A stretch of 11,825 nt of DNA. Origin: Actinomycetes bacterium (lineage in GTDB: Bacteria; Actinomycetota; Actinomycetes; Actinomycetales; Cellulomonadaceae). Both the position numbers and the translations under genes were made by a program. The stretch covers positions 1-11,825 of the forward strand of contig JAEWCA010000255.1 of the NCBI GenBank assembly GCA_023390875.1, given 5' to 3'. This document shows, in pieces, positions 1-6,619 of the stretch. Within the stretch, counting starts at the first letter, position 1. Each line of letters starts with the position of its first letter. Below the pieces are notes generated by a model, which saw only the letters and a program-made list of their open reading frames with translations, was not told where the DNA came from and did no database searches.

Positions 1-2
1 CC

Positions 3-404
3 CCCGGCCTGGGCACCGGGTCGTCGCGCGGCAGCGCCGGCCAGGGGCAGGCGGCCCTCGACTGGGCCCGCACCCGGCTCGGCGTCATGTACGGCTGGGG
101 CGCCACGGGCCCGGACGCCTACGACTGCTCGGGCCTCACGATGCGCGCGTGGCAGGCGGCCGGCGTCAACCTCAACCGGACGTCGCGCGACCAGTACAAG
201 CAGGTCCTCAAGATCAGCTACTCGGACCTGCGCATCGGCGACCTGCTGTTCTGGTCGACGAACCCGAACGACGCCAACGCGATCTACCACGTGGCCATGT
301 GGGCCGGGAACGGGCAGATCCTCGAGGCCCCGTCCGAGGGCAAGCCGGTCCGCATCGCCGCGATGCGCTGGGGCAACGTCATGCCCTACGCCGGCCGCCC
401 CTGA
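3..404 (+). CDS. NlpC/P60 family peptidoglycan endopeptidase, C-terminal part (5' end outside window)
   Basis: This is the C-terminal catalytic domain of a secreted cell-wall hydrolase that cuts peptide stems of peptidoglycan (D,L-endopeptidase). The frame is open from base 3, so the start, signal peptide and any N-terminal domain lie off the left edge; 133 residues are visible. The catalytic Cys sits in YDCSGL (visible residue 42), the His in YHVAMW (96) and a Glu in ILEAP (108). Most NlpC/P60 enzymes have His, Asn or Gln at the third place; Cys-His-Glu is the arrangement of mycobacterial RipA/RipB, and the His-Glu distance of 12 is the same as I recall for RipA. The visible upstream part is Gly/Ser/Gln-rich and reads like a linker. 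It ends 13 bp before the convergent HD gene, inside a shared hairpin. Family assignment is firm; the exact substrate is inferred. Confidence 0.9.
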   Translation, partial: PGLGTGSSRGSAGQGQAALDWARTRLGVMYGWGATGPDAYDCSGLTMRAWQAAGVNLNRTSRDQYKQVLKISYSDLRIGDLLFWSTNPNDANAIYHVAMWAGNGQILEAPSEGKPVRIAAMRWGNVMPYAGRP

Positions 405-422
405 GGTCCGACGGGCCTCAGG
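400..422. terminator. Bidirectional hairpin carrying both stop codons
   Basis: The arms CCTGAGG (400-406) and CCTCAGG (416-422) are perfect 7-bp inverted repeats around a 9-base loop. The TGA of the NlpC/P60 gene lies in the left arm and the TGA of the convergent HD gene (TCA on the plus strand) in the right arm. There is no T tract, so intrinsic termination is inferred from position and symmetry only. Confidence 0.5.
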
Positions 423-1419
423 CCTCGACGGACCGGGCCACCGCGAACCGCCGAGGGAGACCGTCGAGGACCCGGCGCTGCTCGTCCGAGAACCGCCACC
501 GTGTGCCGTCGACGACGGGCAGGTCGACATAGAGCCTCGCGACCTCGTGGACCAGCGTCGGCGGGTGGATCGCGTCGGCGGGGCCGGCGATCGGCTCGAC
601 GGTCCAGCGTTCCGGGTGCCTCATGAGCTCGCGGGTCGCGTCGGCGGTCGACGGGCTGCCGAGCAGGAGGGACCACAGCTCGTGGTCGGCGAAGGCCGCG
701 AGAGCCTCCGGCTCGGGGCCGCCCGCGGCCGACATCGCCGCCTCGGTCAGGTGCCGCAGCACGGCGACCGCCCGGACGTTCCAGCTCGCCGTCTGCCGCA
801 CCGCCTCGTCGACGACGAGACGGGCGAGGTCCGCGGCGGTCGCGGCGTCGCACACCACCGCTCCGTCGTGGACCCCGCAGCGTGCGAGCGTGTCGGCGGG
901 TGGCTCGCGGGTCCGGCCGTGCGCGTGCGCGCCGCGGACCAACGACTCGAGGTGGTCGAGCGTCAGCAGCCCGGCAGGGCCGCGCAGCATGGACGGCCGT
1001 CGCCCCGTCGCCACCGAGACGACGCCGCCGGCGTCGAGACCGAAGCGGTGCAGCACCGGGGCGAGCGAGCGGACGCCCTCCTCGGTCAGGCGGTGGTGGT
1101 CGGGCCCCGCGAGGCCCTCGAGGGTGTGGCTCAGGGGCGTGTGGCCGATGTCGTGCAGGAGCGCCCCGGCACGTGCCACGTGATCGTGCGGCGCCAGCCG
1201 GGCGACCAGGGCGAGCAGGCCGAGCGAGTGCTCGAGCCGGGAGTAGGTCTGCGTCGTCACGGCGGCGGCGGCGCCGGCGTGCGCGACACCGGCGAGCCGG
1301 CGGACGGGCCACGTCGTCAGGAGCTCGCGTTCGAGCGGCGACAGCTCCACCTCGGCGCGCCAGACGGGATCGACGTAGTGATCGGCGTCGCCGAGCACGT
1401 TCGCCCAGGGCCGGCTCAT
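418..1419 (-). CDS. HD-domain phosphohydrolase (dGTPase/SAMHD1-like superfamily)
   Basis: A 333-residue metal-dependent phosphohydrolase of the HD superfamily. The metal-binding set is visible in order: His64 (in RLEHSLG), His89-Asp90 (in LLHDIGHTPLSHTLEG) and a distal Asp155 (in LTLDHLESLVR). This is the H...HD...D pattern of HD enzymes that act on phosphomonoesters or nucleotides. The spacing and the LSHTLE segment recall the dGTPase/SAMHD1 branch, but the substrate cannot be read from sequence. The ATG at 1419 was chosen because the domain begins soon after it; its Shine-Dalgarno is weak. A strong GGAGGAGG just after the upstream gene's stop has no start codon at a usable distance. The gene lies 55 bp downstream of the glycosyltransferase on the same strand and is probably cotranscribed. 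In this setting it may dephosphorylate a sugar-phosphate intermediate; a housekeeping dNTPase is the alternative. Confidence 0.8.
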   Translation of the reverse strand: MSRPWANVLGDADHYVDPVWRAEVELSPLERELLTTWPVRRLAGVAHAGAAAAVTTQTYSRLEHSLGLLALVARLAPHDHVARAGALLHDIGHTPLSHTLEGLAGPDHHRLTEEGVRSLAPVLHRFGLDAGGVVSVATGRRPSMLRGPAGLLTLDHLESLVRGAHAHGRTREPPADTLARCGVHDGAVVCDAATAADLARLVVDEAVRQTASWNVRAVAVLRHLTEAAMSAAGGPEPEALAAFADHELWSLLLGSPSTADATRELMRHPERWTVEPIAGPADAIHPPTLVHEVARLYVDLPVVDGTRWRFSDEQRRVLDGLPRRFAVARSVEA

Positions 1420-1474
1420 GTCTGCGAGCCTGGTCCGTCGCGGTCCGCGGCCCCCCGGCGACCTCCTCCGGCTC

Positions 1475-2686
1475 TCATGCGCGTGCGGCCGCCGTGGTCG
1501 TCGACCGCCACAGATGGGGGACGGCCGCGTGCTCGCGGATCGTCGTGCGTGCGCCGTCGAGCGTGAATGTCTCGAGGTGACGACGCCACCGCTCCGCGGC
1601 GAGCGCGGCCCCCGGGTCGGCCTCGAGCTGGTCGACCGCGTCGCGCACCGTGGTGAAGGGTGTGTCGTGGCCGTGGCCCGCCTGCGCCGACCAGTCGACC
1701 TCCGCCGGCTCGCCGACGGCCGCGAACGAGCCGAACGCCCGAGCCTTGACCGCGTTGGCGGCGCGCTCCGGGCTGCCGTCCACGACGACGACCGTCGGCG
1801 TCCCGGCCTGCAGCATCGTGAGCACCACGCCGTGCCCTCCGTGCACCACGGCCGTCCGCGGCCCGGCCCCGGCGCCGGGACGGACGGCCCACAGGTCCCG
1901 GACGGCGAACCCGGCGAGGAGCGGCTCCGCGCGGAGAGCCGCCGCGGAGCGCTCGTCACCCGTCGCGACGTGCACCCGGTCGCGGACGTCCCCGAACGCG
2001 TCGACGAGCTCGTGCGCGCGCTCCACCTGGGTGAACGTCTTGTAGAAGAGGATCGCGTCGTCGGGCAGCGGGTGCCCGGCGTCCGCCCGGTCGACGCCCG
2101 TGAGGGGCCCCACGTACGTCGTGTAGCCGAGCGCCTCGGCGGGCACCGGGTCCGTCTCGGGGATCCCCGGGACGGCGACCGGGGACGCGACGATCACCTG
2201 CCGGAGGTCGGTGAGGTCGTCGACGGGCCCGTGGTCGGCGAGGGCACGCCGGAAGGCGGCGGCTCCCCGCGGCCACAACGCCTCCGTCGGGCGACCGGGG
2301 TAGGTGTGCCCGGGGAAGTCCATGTCCTGCACGAGCCCCACCACGGGCACGTCCTCGAGGTGTGCGGCCACGTTCATCGAGATCCGGCTGTCGACGACGA
2401 CCCGCGCGGCCCTCGTGCTGCGCAGGAGCGCGCGGTCCGCGGCGATCGCGGACCGGACGACCGTCTCGTCGGTCCACATCATCCACGGGTCGTGCTGCGA
2501 CCAGTCGCCCTCGTACGGGACGGCCCGCAGGCCTGCCGACTCGACGAACGCTCGCTGCCGCGCGTCCGGGACGGCGATCGCGACCGGGTCCCCGGCATCG
2601 CGGGCTGCCTGCGCGAGGACGACGCACCGCATCAGGTGGCCGTTGCCGTTCCCCCACGGGGTGAACAAGGTGATCTGTCCCGCCAT
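1475..2686 (-). CDS. GT-B fold glycosyltransferase (GT1/MurG-like)
   Basis: A 403-residue glycosyltransferase expected to move a sugar from a nucleotide-sugar donor to an acceptor in the cytoplasm. The N-terminal half opens with a glycine-rich acceptor-side loop (WGNGNGHLMRC, residues 11-21), as in GT-B proteins such as MurG, PseG and UGTs. The C-terminal donor-binding half has HGGHG (282-286), followed by a hydrophobic LQAGTPTVVV stretch, the usual nucleotide-sugar motif of GT1. No membrane segment is apparent. The ATG at 2686 has GAGAGG six bases upstream and places the first beta strand (QITLFTP) at the N terminus; an in-frame ATG at 2794 would add 36 residues unlike the family. It is the first gene leftward from the divergent control region and is followed by the HD gene. 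Donor and acceptor are unknown; the neighbouring aminotransferase suggests an aminosugar or aminocyclitol. Confidence 0.82.
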   Translation of the reverse strand: MAGQITLFTPWGNGNGHLMRCVVLAQAARDAGDPVAIAVPDARQRAFVESAGLRAVPYEGDWSQHDPWMMWTDETVVRSAIAADRALLRSTRAARVVVDSRISMNVAAHLEDVPVVGLVQDMDFPGHTYPGRPTEALWPRGAAAFRRALADHGPVDDLTDLRQVIVASPVAVPGIPETDPVPAEALGYTTYVGPLTGVDRADAGHPLPDDAILFYKTFTQVERAHELVDAFGDVRDRVHVATGDERSAAALRAEPLLAGFAVRDLWAVRPGAGAGPRTAVVHGGHGVVLTMLQAGTPTVVVVDGSPERAANAVKARAFGSFAAVGEPAEVDWSAQAGHGHDTPFTTVRDAVDQLEADPGAALAAERWRRHLETFTLDGARTTIREHAAVPHLWRSTTTAAARA

Positions 2687-2939
2687 GTGTGACCTCTCGA
2701 ACGTCAGCCCGACCCCCTGCGGCCCGGCGAAGCCCTCCCTGGTATCACGTTCCTGGAGTCGCCCGGGCGGGAACGAAACGTTTTTGCGATTCATCTGCAC
2801 GTCATCTCCCGATGATTGAAGCGAATTGCTCAGGATATGGACGGGATTCGCCAGGCCCGTCGCGCGGTGACTAGAACCGTGGCCCACATCCAAAGCGCGG
2901 GGCCGACGGTGCCCGTGCGTTTCCGCAGGGGGTGGAGAT
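2687..2939. promoter_or_regulatory. Divergent control region of the sugar cluster
   Basis: This 253-bp gap separates the leftward glycosyltransferase from the rightward dehydrogenase operon and must hold promoters for both. From 2776 to 2840, 36 of 65 bases are A or T, far above the surroundings. Within it are a perfect AAACGTTT palindrome (2776-2783), two TCATCT copies exactly 11 bp apart (2791 and 2802), a TCATC-TCCC-GATGA inverted repeat (2802-2815) and a TTGAAG hexamer (2816-2821). I could not pair a convincing -35 and -10 on either strand. Confidence 0.55.
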
Positions 2940-3983
2940 GTGGTGACAGTTCTGCGCGCCCACGAGGGCGTGGCGCACGGTCCGGGGTCCAGGACGCTGC
3001 CGCGCACGGTCGCGGTGGTCGGCGCGGCGGGCCATCAGGGCAAGGAGTACCTGGACGCCGTCGGCGAGATCGACGGGGTCTCGGTGGTGGGGGTCGTGGA
3101 CCCGGCCCGCGCAGCGGTGCCGACCGGCCACCGCCGGTTCGACAGCACCGCCCAGATGCTGGCGGAGGTCGTCCCCGACGTCGCGATCGTCGCGGTCCCG
3201 CACGCGCACCACGTCGACGTGACGCTCGAGCTGCTCGCCGCGGGCTGCCACGTGCTCAAGGAGAAGCCGCTCGCGACGACCGTGGCCGCGGCGAACGCGC
3301 TGGTCGACGCGGCGCGGCGCGCCGACCGCGGGATCGTCACGCTCACGCAGCGGCCGTACCAGCCGCTGTTCCACGAGCTTGCGCGGGCCGTCGGCGCGAT
3401 CGGCGACCCGTACTGGCTGGCCTACACGTACGCGATGTCCTTCGAGCGTCCCACGCAGGGCTGGCGGTCGGTCGCCGCGCTCGCGCACGGCGGGGTGCTC
3501 CTCGACATGGGATACCACGTGATCGACGTGCTGCAGCGGATGTTCGGGGACTCCGAGGTGCTCGCCGCCCGCCGCCACTACCGGTACGGGGCCAGCCGGC
3601 GGGAGCGGCTCGAGGACCTCGTCAGCGCGAAGCTCAGCATGCGCGACGGGTCCCTCACCGCCGACGTCACGATCGCCCGGCACGCCCACACCCGCGAGGA
3701 GTCGGTGGTCGTCCACGGGACCCACGGGGTCGCGACGGTCGACGTCCGCCGGGGCGAGCTGGTCGTGTACGACCGCTCAGGAAAAGTCATGTCGCAGTTT
3801 TCCGGTAAAGCGTCGAACGACCGGGCAGGTCGCGCCGAAATGCTGGCGCAGATGATGGGCTCGGTCGTCGACCCGGAACGGGCGGGCCGCGACATGGAAA
3901 TGCACGTCATGAACGTACGGACGTGCGACGCCGTCTATCAGGCGTGCCGGCACCGCCCGCGCGCCCGCACCTCGATCGTCTGA
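2940..3983 (+). CDS. Gfo/Idh/MocA family NAD(P)-dependent sugar/cyclitol dehydrogenase
   Basis: A 347-residue oxidoreductase that most likely oxidises a sugar or inositol hydroxyl to a ketone, giving the substrate for the aminotransferase encoded next. The Rossmann fold starts near residue 23 (TVAVVGAAGHQG). The family EKP motif follows in VLKEKPLA (108-110, Lys109 the usual active-site lysine). The second motif, GGVLLDMGYHVIDV (184-197), supplies the catalytic His193. Length is typical of the family. A GTG at 2940 is chosen, with AGGGGG about 7 bp upstream; the next codon is also GTG and could serve instead, and the ATG at 2938 is out of frame and stops at once. The first 20 residues precede the fold and may be over-called. 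It ends 9 bp before the aminotransferase gene. Relatives paired with a DegT aminotransferase include NtdC (glucose-6-phosphate 3-dehydrogenase). The substrate here is not determined. Confidence 0.88.
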   Translation: MVTVLRAHEGVAHGPGSRTLPRTVAVVGAAGHQGKEYLDAVGEIDGVSVVGVVDPARAAVPTGHRRFDSTAQMLAEVVPDVAIVAVPHAHHVDVTLELLAAGCHVLKEKPLATTVAAANALVDAARRADRGIVTLTQRPYQPLFHELARAVGAIGDPYWLAYTYAMSFERPTQGWRSVAALAHGGVLLDMGYHVIDVLQRMFGDSEVLAARRHYRYGASRRERLEDLVSAKLSMRDGSLTADVTIARHAHTREESVVVHGTHGVATVDVRRGELVVYDRSGKVMSQFSGKASNDRAGRAEMLAQMMGSVVDPERAGRDMEMHVMNVRTCDAVYQACRHRPRARTSIV

Positions 3984-3992
3984 AGGAGAACC

Positions 3993-5330
3993 GTGGAGCC
4001 GAAGCTCGCCCTGCTCGGTGGGGAGCCCGCCGTCACCGCCGCCCATCCGCACGAGCCCTGGCCGCCGCCGGCGGCCCAGGAGGAGCTGGACCGGCTGGCG
4101 CGCCAGCGCGTGGACGACATCAACATCCGCGGTAACGCGGGACCGATCGGGGAGCTCGAGGAGGCCTTCCGCGAGGAGCTCGCCCCGGAGAGCCGGTACG
4201 CCGTCGCGTTCAACTCCGGCACCTCGGCGCTCCTCGCCGCGTACGTCGGTGTCGGCGTCGGGCCCGGGGACGAGGTCGTCGGTCCCGAGCTCACGTACCA
4301 CGCGGCGCTCAGTCCGGCCTTCGTGCTCGGTGCGCGCGTGCGGACCGCCGACATCGAGCGCGGCAGCCGGTGCCTCGACCCCGCCTCCGTCGAGGCCGCC
4401 GTCACCGAGCGGACGCGAGCGGTGGTGGTGGTCCACCAGTGGGGGCACCCCGCCGACGTCGACGGGCTCCTGCGCGTCTGCGACAAGTACGACCTGCCCC
4501 TGATCGAGGACTGCTCGCACGCCCACGGCACCACGTACAAGGGCCGCGCCGTGGGGACGTTCGGGACCGCCGGTGCGTTCTCGCTGCAGACCAACAAGGC
4601 GGTGTTCGCCGGCGAGGGCGGCATCCTCGTCACGAGCGACCCGCTCGTGAAGGACCGGGCGATCCTGCTCGGGCACTACCGCGACCGCGCGAAGAGCGAC
4701 GTCGAGGACGAGTCGCTGCGCCGGCACTGGGTGTCGGGCTTCGGCCTCAAGCTGCGGATGTCGCCGTTCAACGCCGTCGTCGCCCTCGCGTCGCTGCGTG
4801 CGTTCCCCGCTCTGCGTGACGAGCGCGCCCGGTGCCTGACGTACTTCCGCTCCCGGCTCGCCGAGATCCCGTACCTCGAGCACGTCTCGGTCCCGAGCGG
4901 CGACAGCATGGGCGCGTGGTACGGCTTCAAGCCGCTCTACCTGCCCGAGGAGCTGGGCGTCTCGCGCGCGACCCTCGTCCGTGCCCTGCAGGCGGAGGGC
5001 GTCGAGGTGGACGCACCCTCGGCTCCGCCGTTGTCGACCCTCCCGCTGTACGACGACCCCGTCGCCCTGTACGGAGGGCGGGCCCCGAGCGGGCGGCTCG
5101 CACCCGTCGAGCACCCCGTCGCCGCGCACGTCGGTGCGCACGCCCTGTCGTTGCCGACCTTCTACCGGTGGGACAGCGACCGTGAGGTGATCGACCAGTA
5201 CGTCGCCGCGTTCTCGAAGGTGTACGAGCACCGTCACGCGCTGGTCGAGTGGGAGCGGTCGGCGGTCGGCGTGCAGCCGGGTGCGGCGCCCGCGGCGCTC
5301 CCGCGCGACGCGGTGGGCGCGGGCCGGTGA
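3993..5330 (+). CDS. DegT/DnrJ/EryC1/StrS-family PLP aminotransferase
   Basis: A 445-residue PLP-dependent sugar or cyclitol aminotransferase that would convert a keto group into an amine, usually with glutamate or glutamine as donor. Visible landmarks are NSGTSAL (74-80, phosphate-binding), IEDCSHAHG (171-179, Asp173 contacting the pyridine nitrogen), and FSLQTNKAVFAGEGG (196-210), where Lys202 should form the Schiff base. The opening LALLGGEPAV is common in the branch that includes AHBA-synthase-like and cyclitol aminotransferases. It starts at a GTG preceded by AAGGAG (spacing 4). It follows the dehydrogenase by 9 bp, and its TGA overlaps the GTG of the next gene, so translation is probably coupled. 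The last 25 or so residues are Ala/Pro/Gly-rich and look like a non-conserved tail. The family is clear; whether the product is a 3-amino sugar, a scyllo-inosamine type or another compound is not. Confidence 0.9.
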   Translation: MEPKLALLGGEPAVTAAHPHEPWPPPAAQEELDRLARQRVDDINIRGNAGPIGELEEAFREELAPESRYAVAFNSGTSALLAAYVGVGVGPGDEVVGPELTYHAALSPAFVLGARVRTADIERGSRCLDPASVEAAVTERTRAVVVVHQWGHPADVDGLLRVCDKYDLPLIEDCSHAHGTTYKGRAVGTFGTAGAFSLQTNKAVFAGEGGILVTSDPLVKDRAILLGHYRDRAKSDVEDESLRRHWVSGFGLKLRMSPFNAVVALASLRAFPALRDERARCLTYFRSRLAEIPYLEHVSVPSGDSMGAWYGFKPLYLPEELGVSRATLVRALQAEGVEVDAPSAPPLSTLPLYDDPVALYGGRAPSGRLAPVEHPVAAHVGAHALSLPTFYRWDSDREVIDQYVAAFSKVYEHRHALVEWERSAVGVQPGAAPAALPRDAVGAGR

Positions 5331-6619
5331 CGCGCGTGCGACCCGGCGTCGTCCCGTCGCCCGCGCCCGGTCCGCGGACCGGTGTCTCGGTGGTGGTCCC
5401 CACCTTCGAGCGTGCAGACGAGCTGGAGGCGACCCTGCGATCGCTCGAGGCCCAGCGCGGTGCGGCGGGCCCGGGGTTGCAGGTGGTCGTCGTCGACGAC
5501 GGGTCGCACGCCGACCTCCTGCCTGTCATCCGCCGCCACGAGCGGACGCTCGACCTCCTGCTCGTGCGGCAGCCGGACCGCGGGTTGCGGGCGGCGGCCG
5601 CCCGGAACCTGGGGGCGCGCGTCGCGACCGGTGACGTCCTGGTCTTCCTCGACTGCGGGACCCTCGCCGGGCAGGATCTCGTCGAGGCCCACCGCCGCGC
5701 ACACGAACGCGCAGGCGGGGCCGTGGTGGCGACCTTCGCACCGACCTACGGGTACGACGTCACCGGCCCCGACAAGCGGCGGCTGCGGGACGTCCTGCTG
5801 TCCGCCCCGGGAGCCATCGACCTGGCGCCGCTCGCCGGTGTGCCGGGCATGGACGACTACCGGACCCAGAAGCTGCTCGACGTGCAGCTCGACGGCACCC
5901 GCCTCGCGGTGCCGTGGCGGTTCTTCTGGAGCCGCAACGTCTCGGTCCATGCCGACGCGTTCGCGGCCGTCGGCGGCTTCGACGACTCCTACGACTCGTA
6001 CGGCGTCGAGGACATCGAGCTCGGGTACCGGCTGTACCGGCACGGCGTCCCGCTGGTGTGGGTGCCGGAGGCGTGGGGCGCGGAGGTCCCGACGTTCGAG
6101 GGCGAGGAGGAGGCGCTCGGGCGGTCGAACCGCACGAACCTGCTCGCCCTCGCCGACCGGTACGCGGACGTCGAGGTCGAGTTCTACGTCGTGAACCGGC
6201 CGCTGGAGCGCCTCGAGCAGCAGGAGTTCGACCTGATCGACCGTTGGCGCGGCGAGGCCGGCACGACCCCGGCAGACCGGGACGTCGTGGCGCGCGCGGC
6301 CGCCGCGGGTTCGGTGCTCGTGGTCGGCGCCGACGACCGCGTCCCCGACCTGCCGGGCGTCGTCCGCGTCGGACCGTCGTTCGCCTCGGCGGAGGGGGCG
6401 TGGGCGCGCGCGCTGGCGACGGGTCGCGGGGACGTCTCCGGCCTGGGCATCCGCCTCGGGCTCCCGTCCGACTCGTTCGACGTGGTCGTCCTCACGAGCG
6501 CACTGGCGGGGATCTGGTCGCGCTGGGGCGAGTGGATCCTCGCCGAGGCCCGGCGGGTCGGCCGCGCCGTCGAGCTCGGGGCAGGGGTGGAGCCGGCGCT
6601 CACACGGACGTCGTCGTAG
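5327..6619 (+). CDS. Family-2 (GT-A) glycosyltransferase with galactosyltransferase-type C-terminal motif and extra C-terminal region
   Basis: A 430-residue glycosyltransferase. The GT2 fold begins at about residue 19 (GVSVVVPTFERADEL), with the nucleotide-binding VVVVDDGS (53-60). The usual metal-binding DxD position reads LDCG (Asp109-Cys110-Gly111), so the second acidic residue is missing. The segment VGGFDDSYDSYGVEDIELGYRL (215-236) matches the Glyco_transf_7C type, with Glu228-Asp229 as the likely base and acceptor-binding pair. About 150 further residues follow; residues 371-415 (LPSDSFDVVVLTSAL then ILAEARRVGR) vaguely recall the second half of a class I methyltransferase, without a complete SAM-binding motif. 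The GTG start overlaps the aminotransferase stop by 4 bp (GTGA), indicating coupling; a GTG three codons later is possible. The 3' end overlaps the convergent MFS gene by 20 bp. The transferred sugar is unknown. Confidence 0.82.
   Translation: MTRVRPGVVPSPAPGPRTGVSVVVPTFERADELEATLRSLEAQRGAAGPGLQVVVVDDGSHADLLPVIRRHERTLDLLLVRQPDRGLRAAAARNLGARVATGDVLVFLDCGTLAGQDLVEAHRRAHERAGGAVVATFAPTYGYDVTGPDKRRLRDVLLSAPGAIDLAPLAGVPGMDDYRTQKLLDVQLDGTRLAVPWRFFWSRNVSVHADAFAAVGGFDDSYDSYGVEDIELGYRLYRHGVPLVWVPEAWGAEVPTFEGEEEALGRSNRTNLLALADRYADVEVEFYVVNRPLERLEQQEFDLIDRWRGEAGTTPADRDVVARAAAAGSVLVVGADDRVPDLPGVVRVGPSFASAEGAWARALATGRGDVSGLGIRLGLPSDSFDVVVLTSALAGIWSRWGEWILAEARRVGRAVELGAGVEPALTRTSS

Noticed and set aside
2687..2794. 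An N-terminal extension of the GT-B glycosyltransferase from an ATG at 2794
   Set aside because: The extra 36 residues do not resemble the family, and the ATG at 2686 has a well-placed GAGAGG.
2791..2812. A definite PHO box
   Set aside because: The 11-bp spacing fits, but the units match each other at only 7 of 11 positions and a PhoP consensus only loosely, so it is kept as a hypothesis in the findings rather than as a feature.
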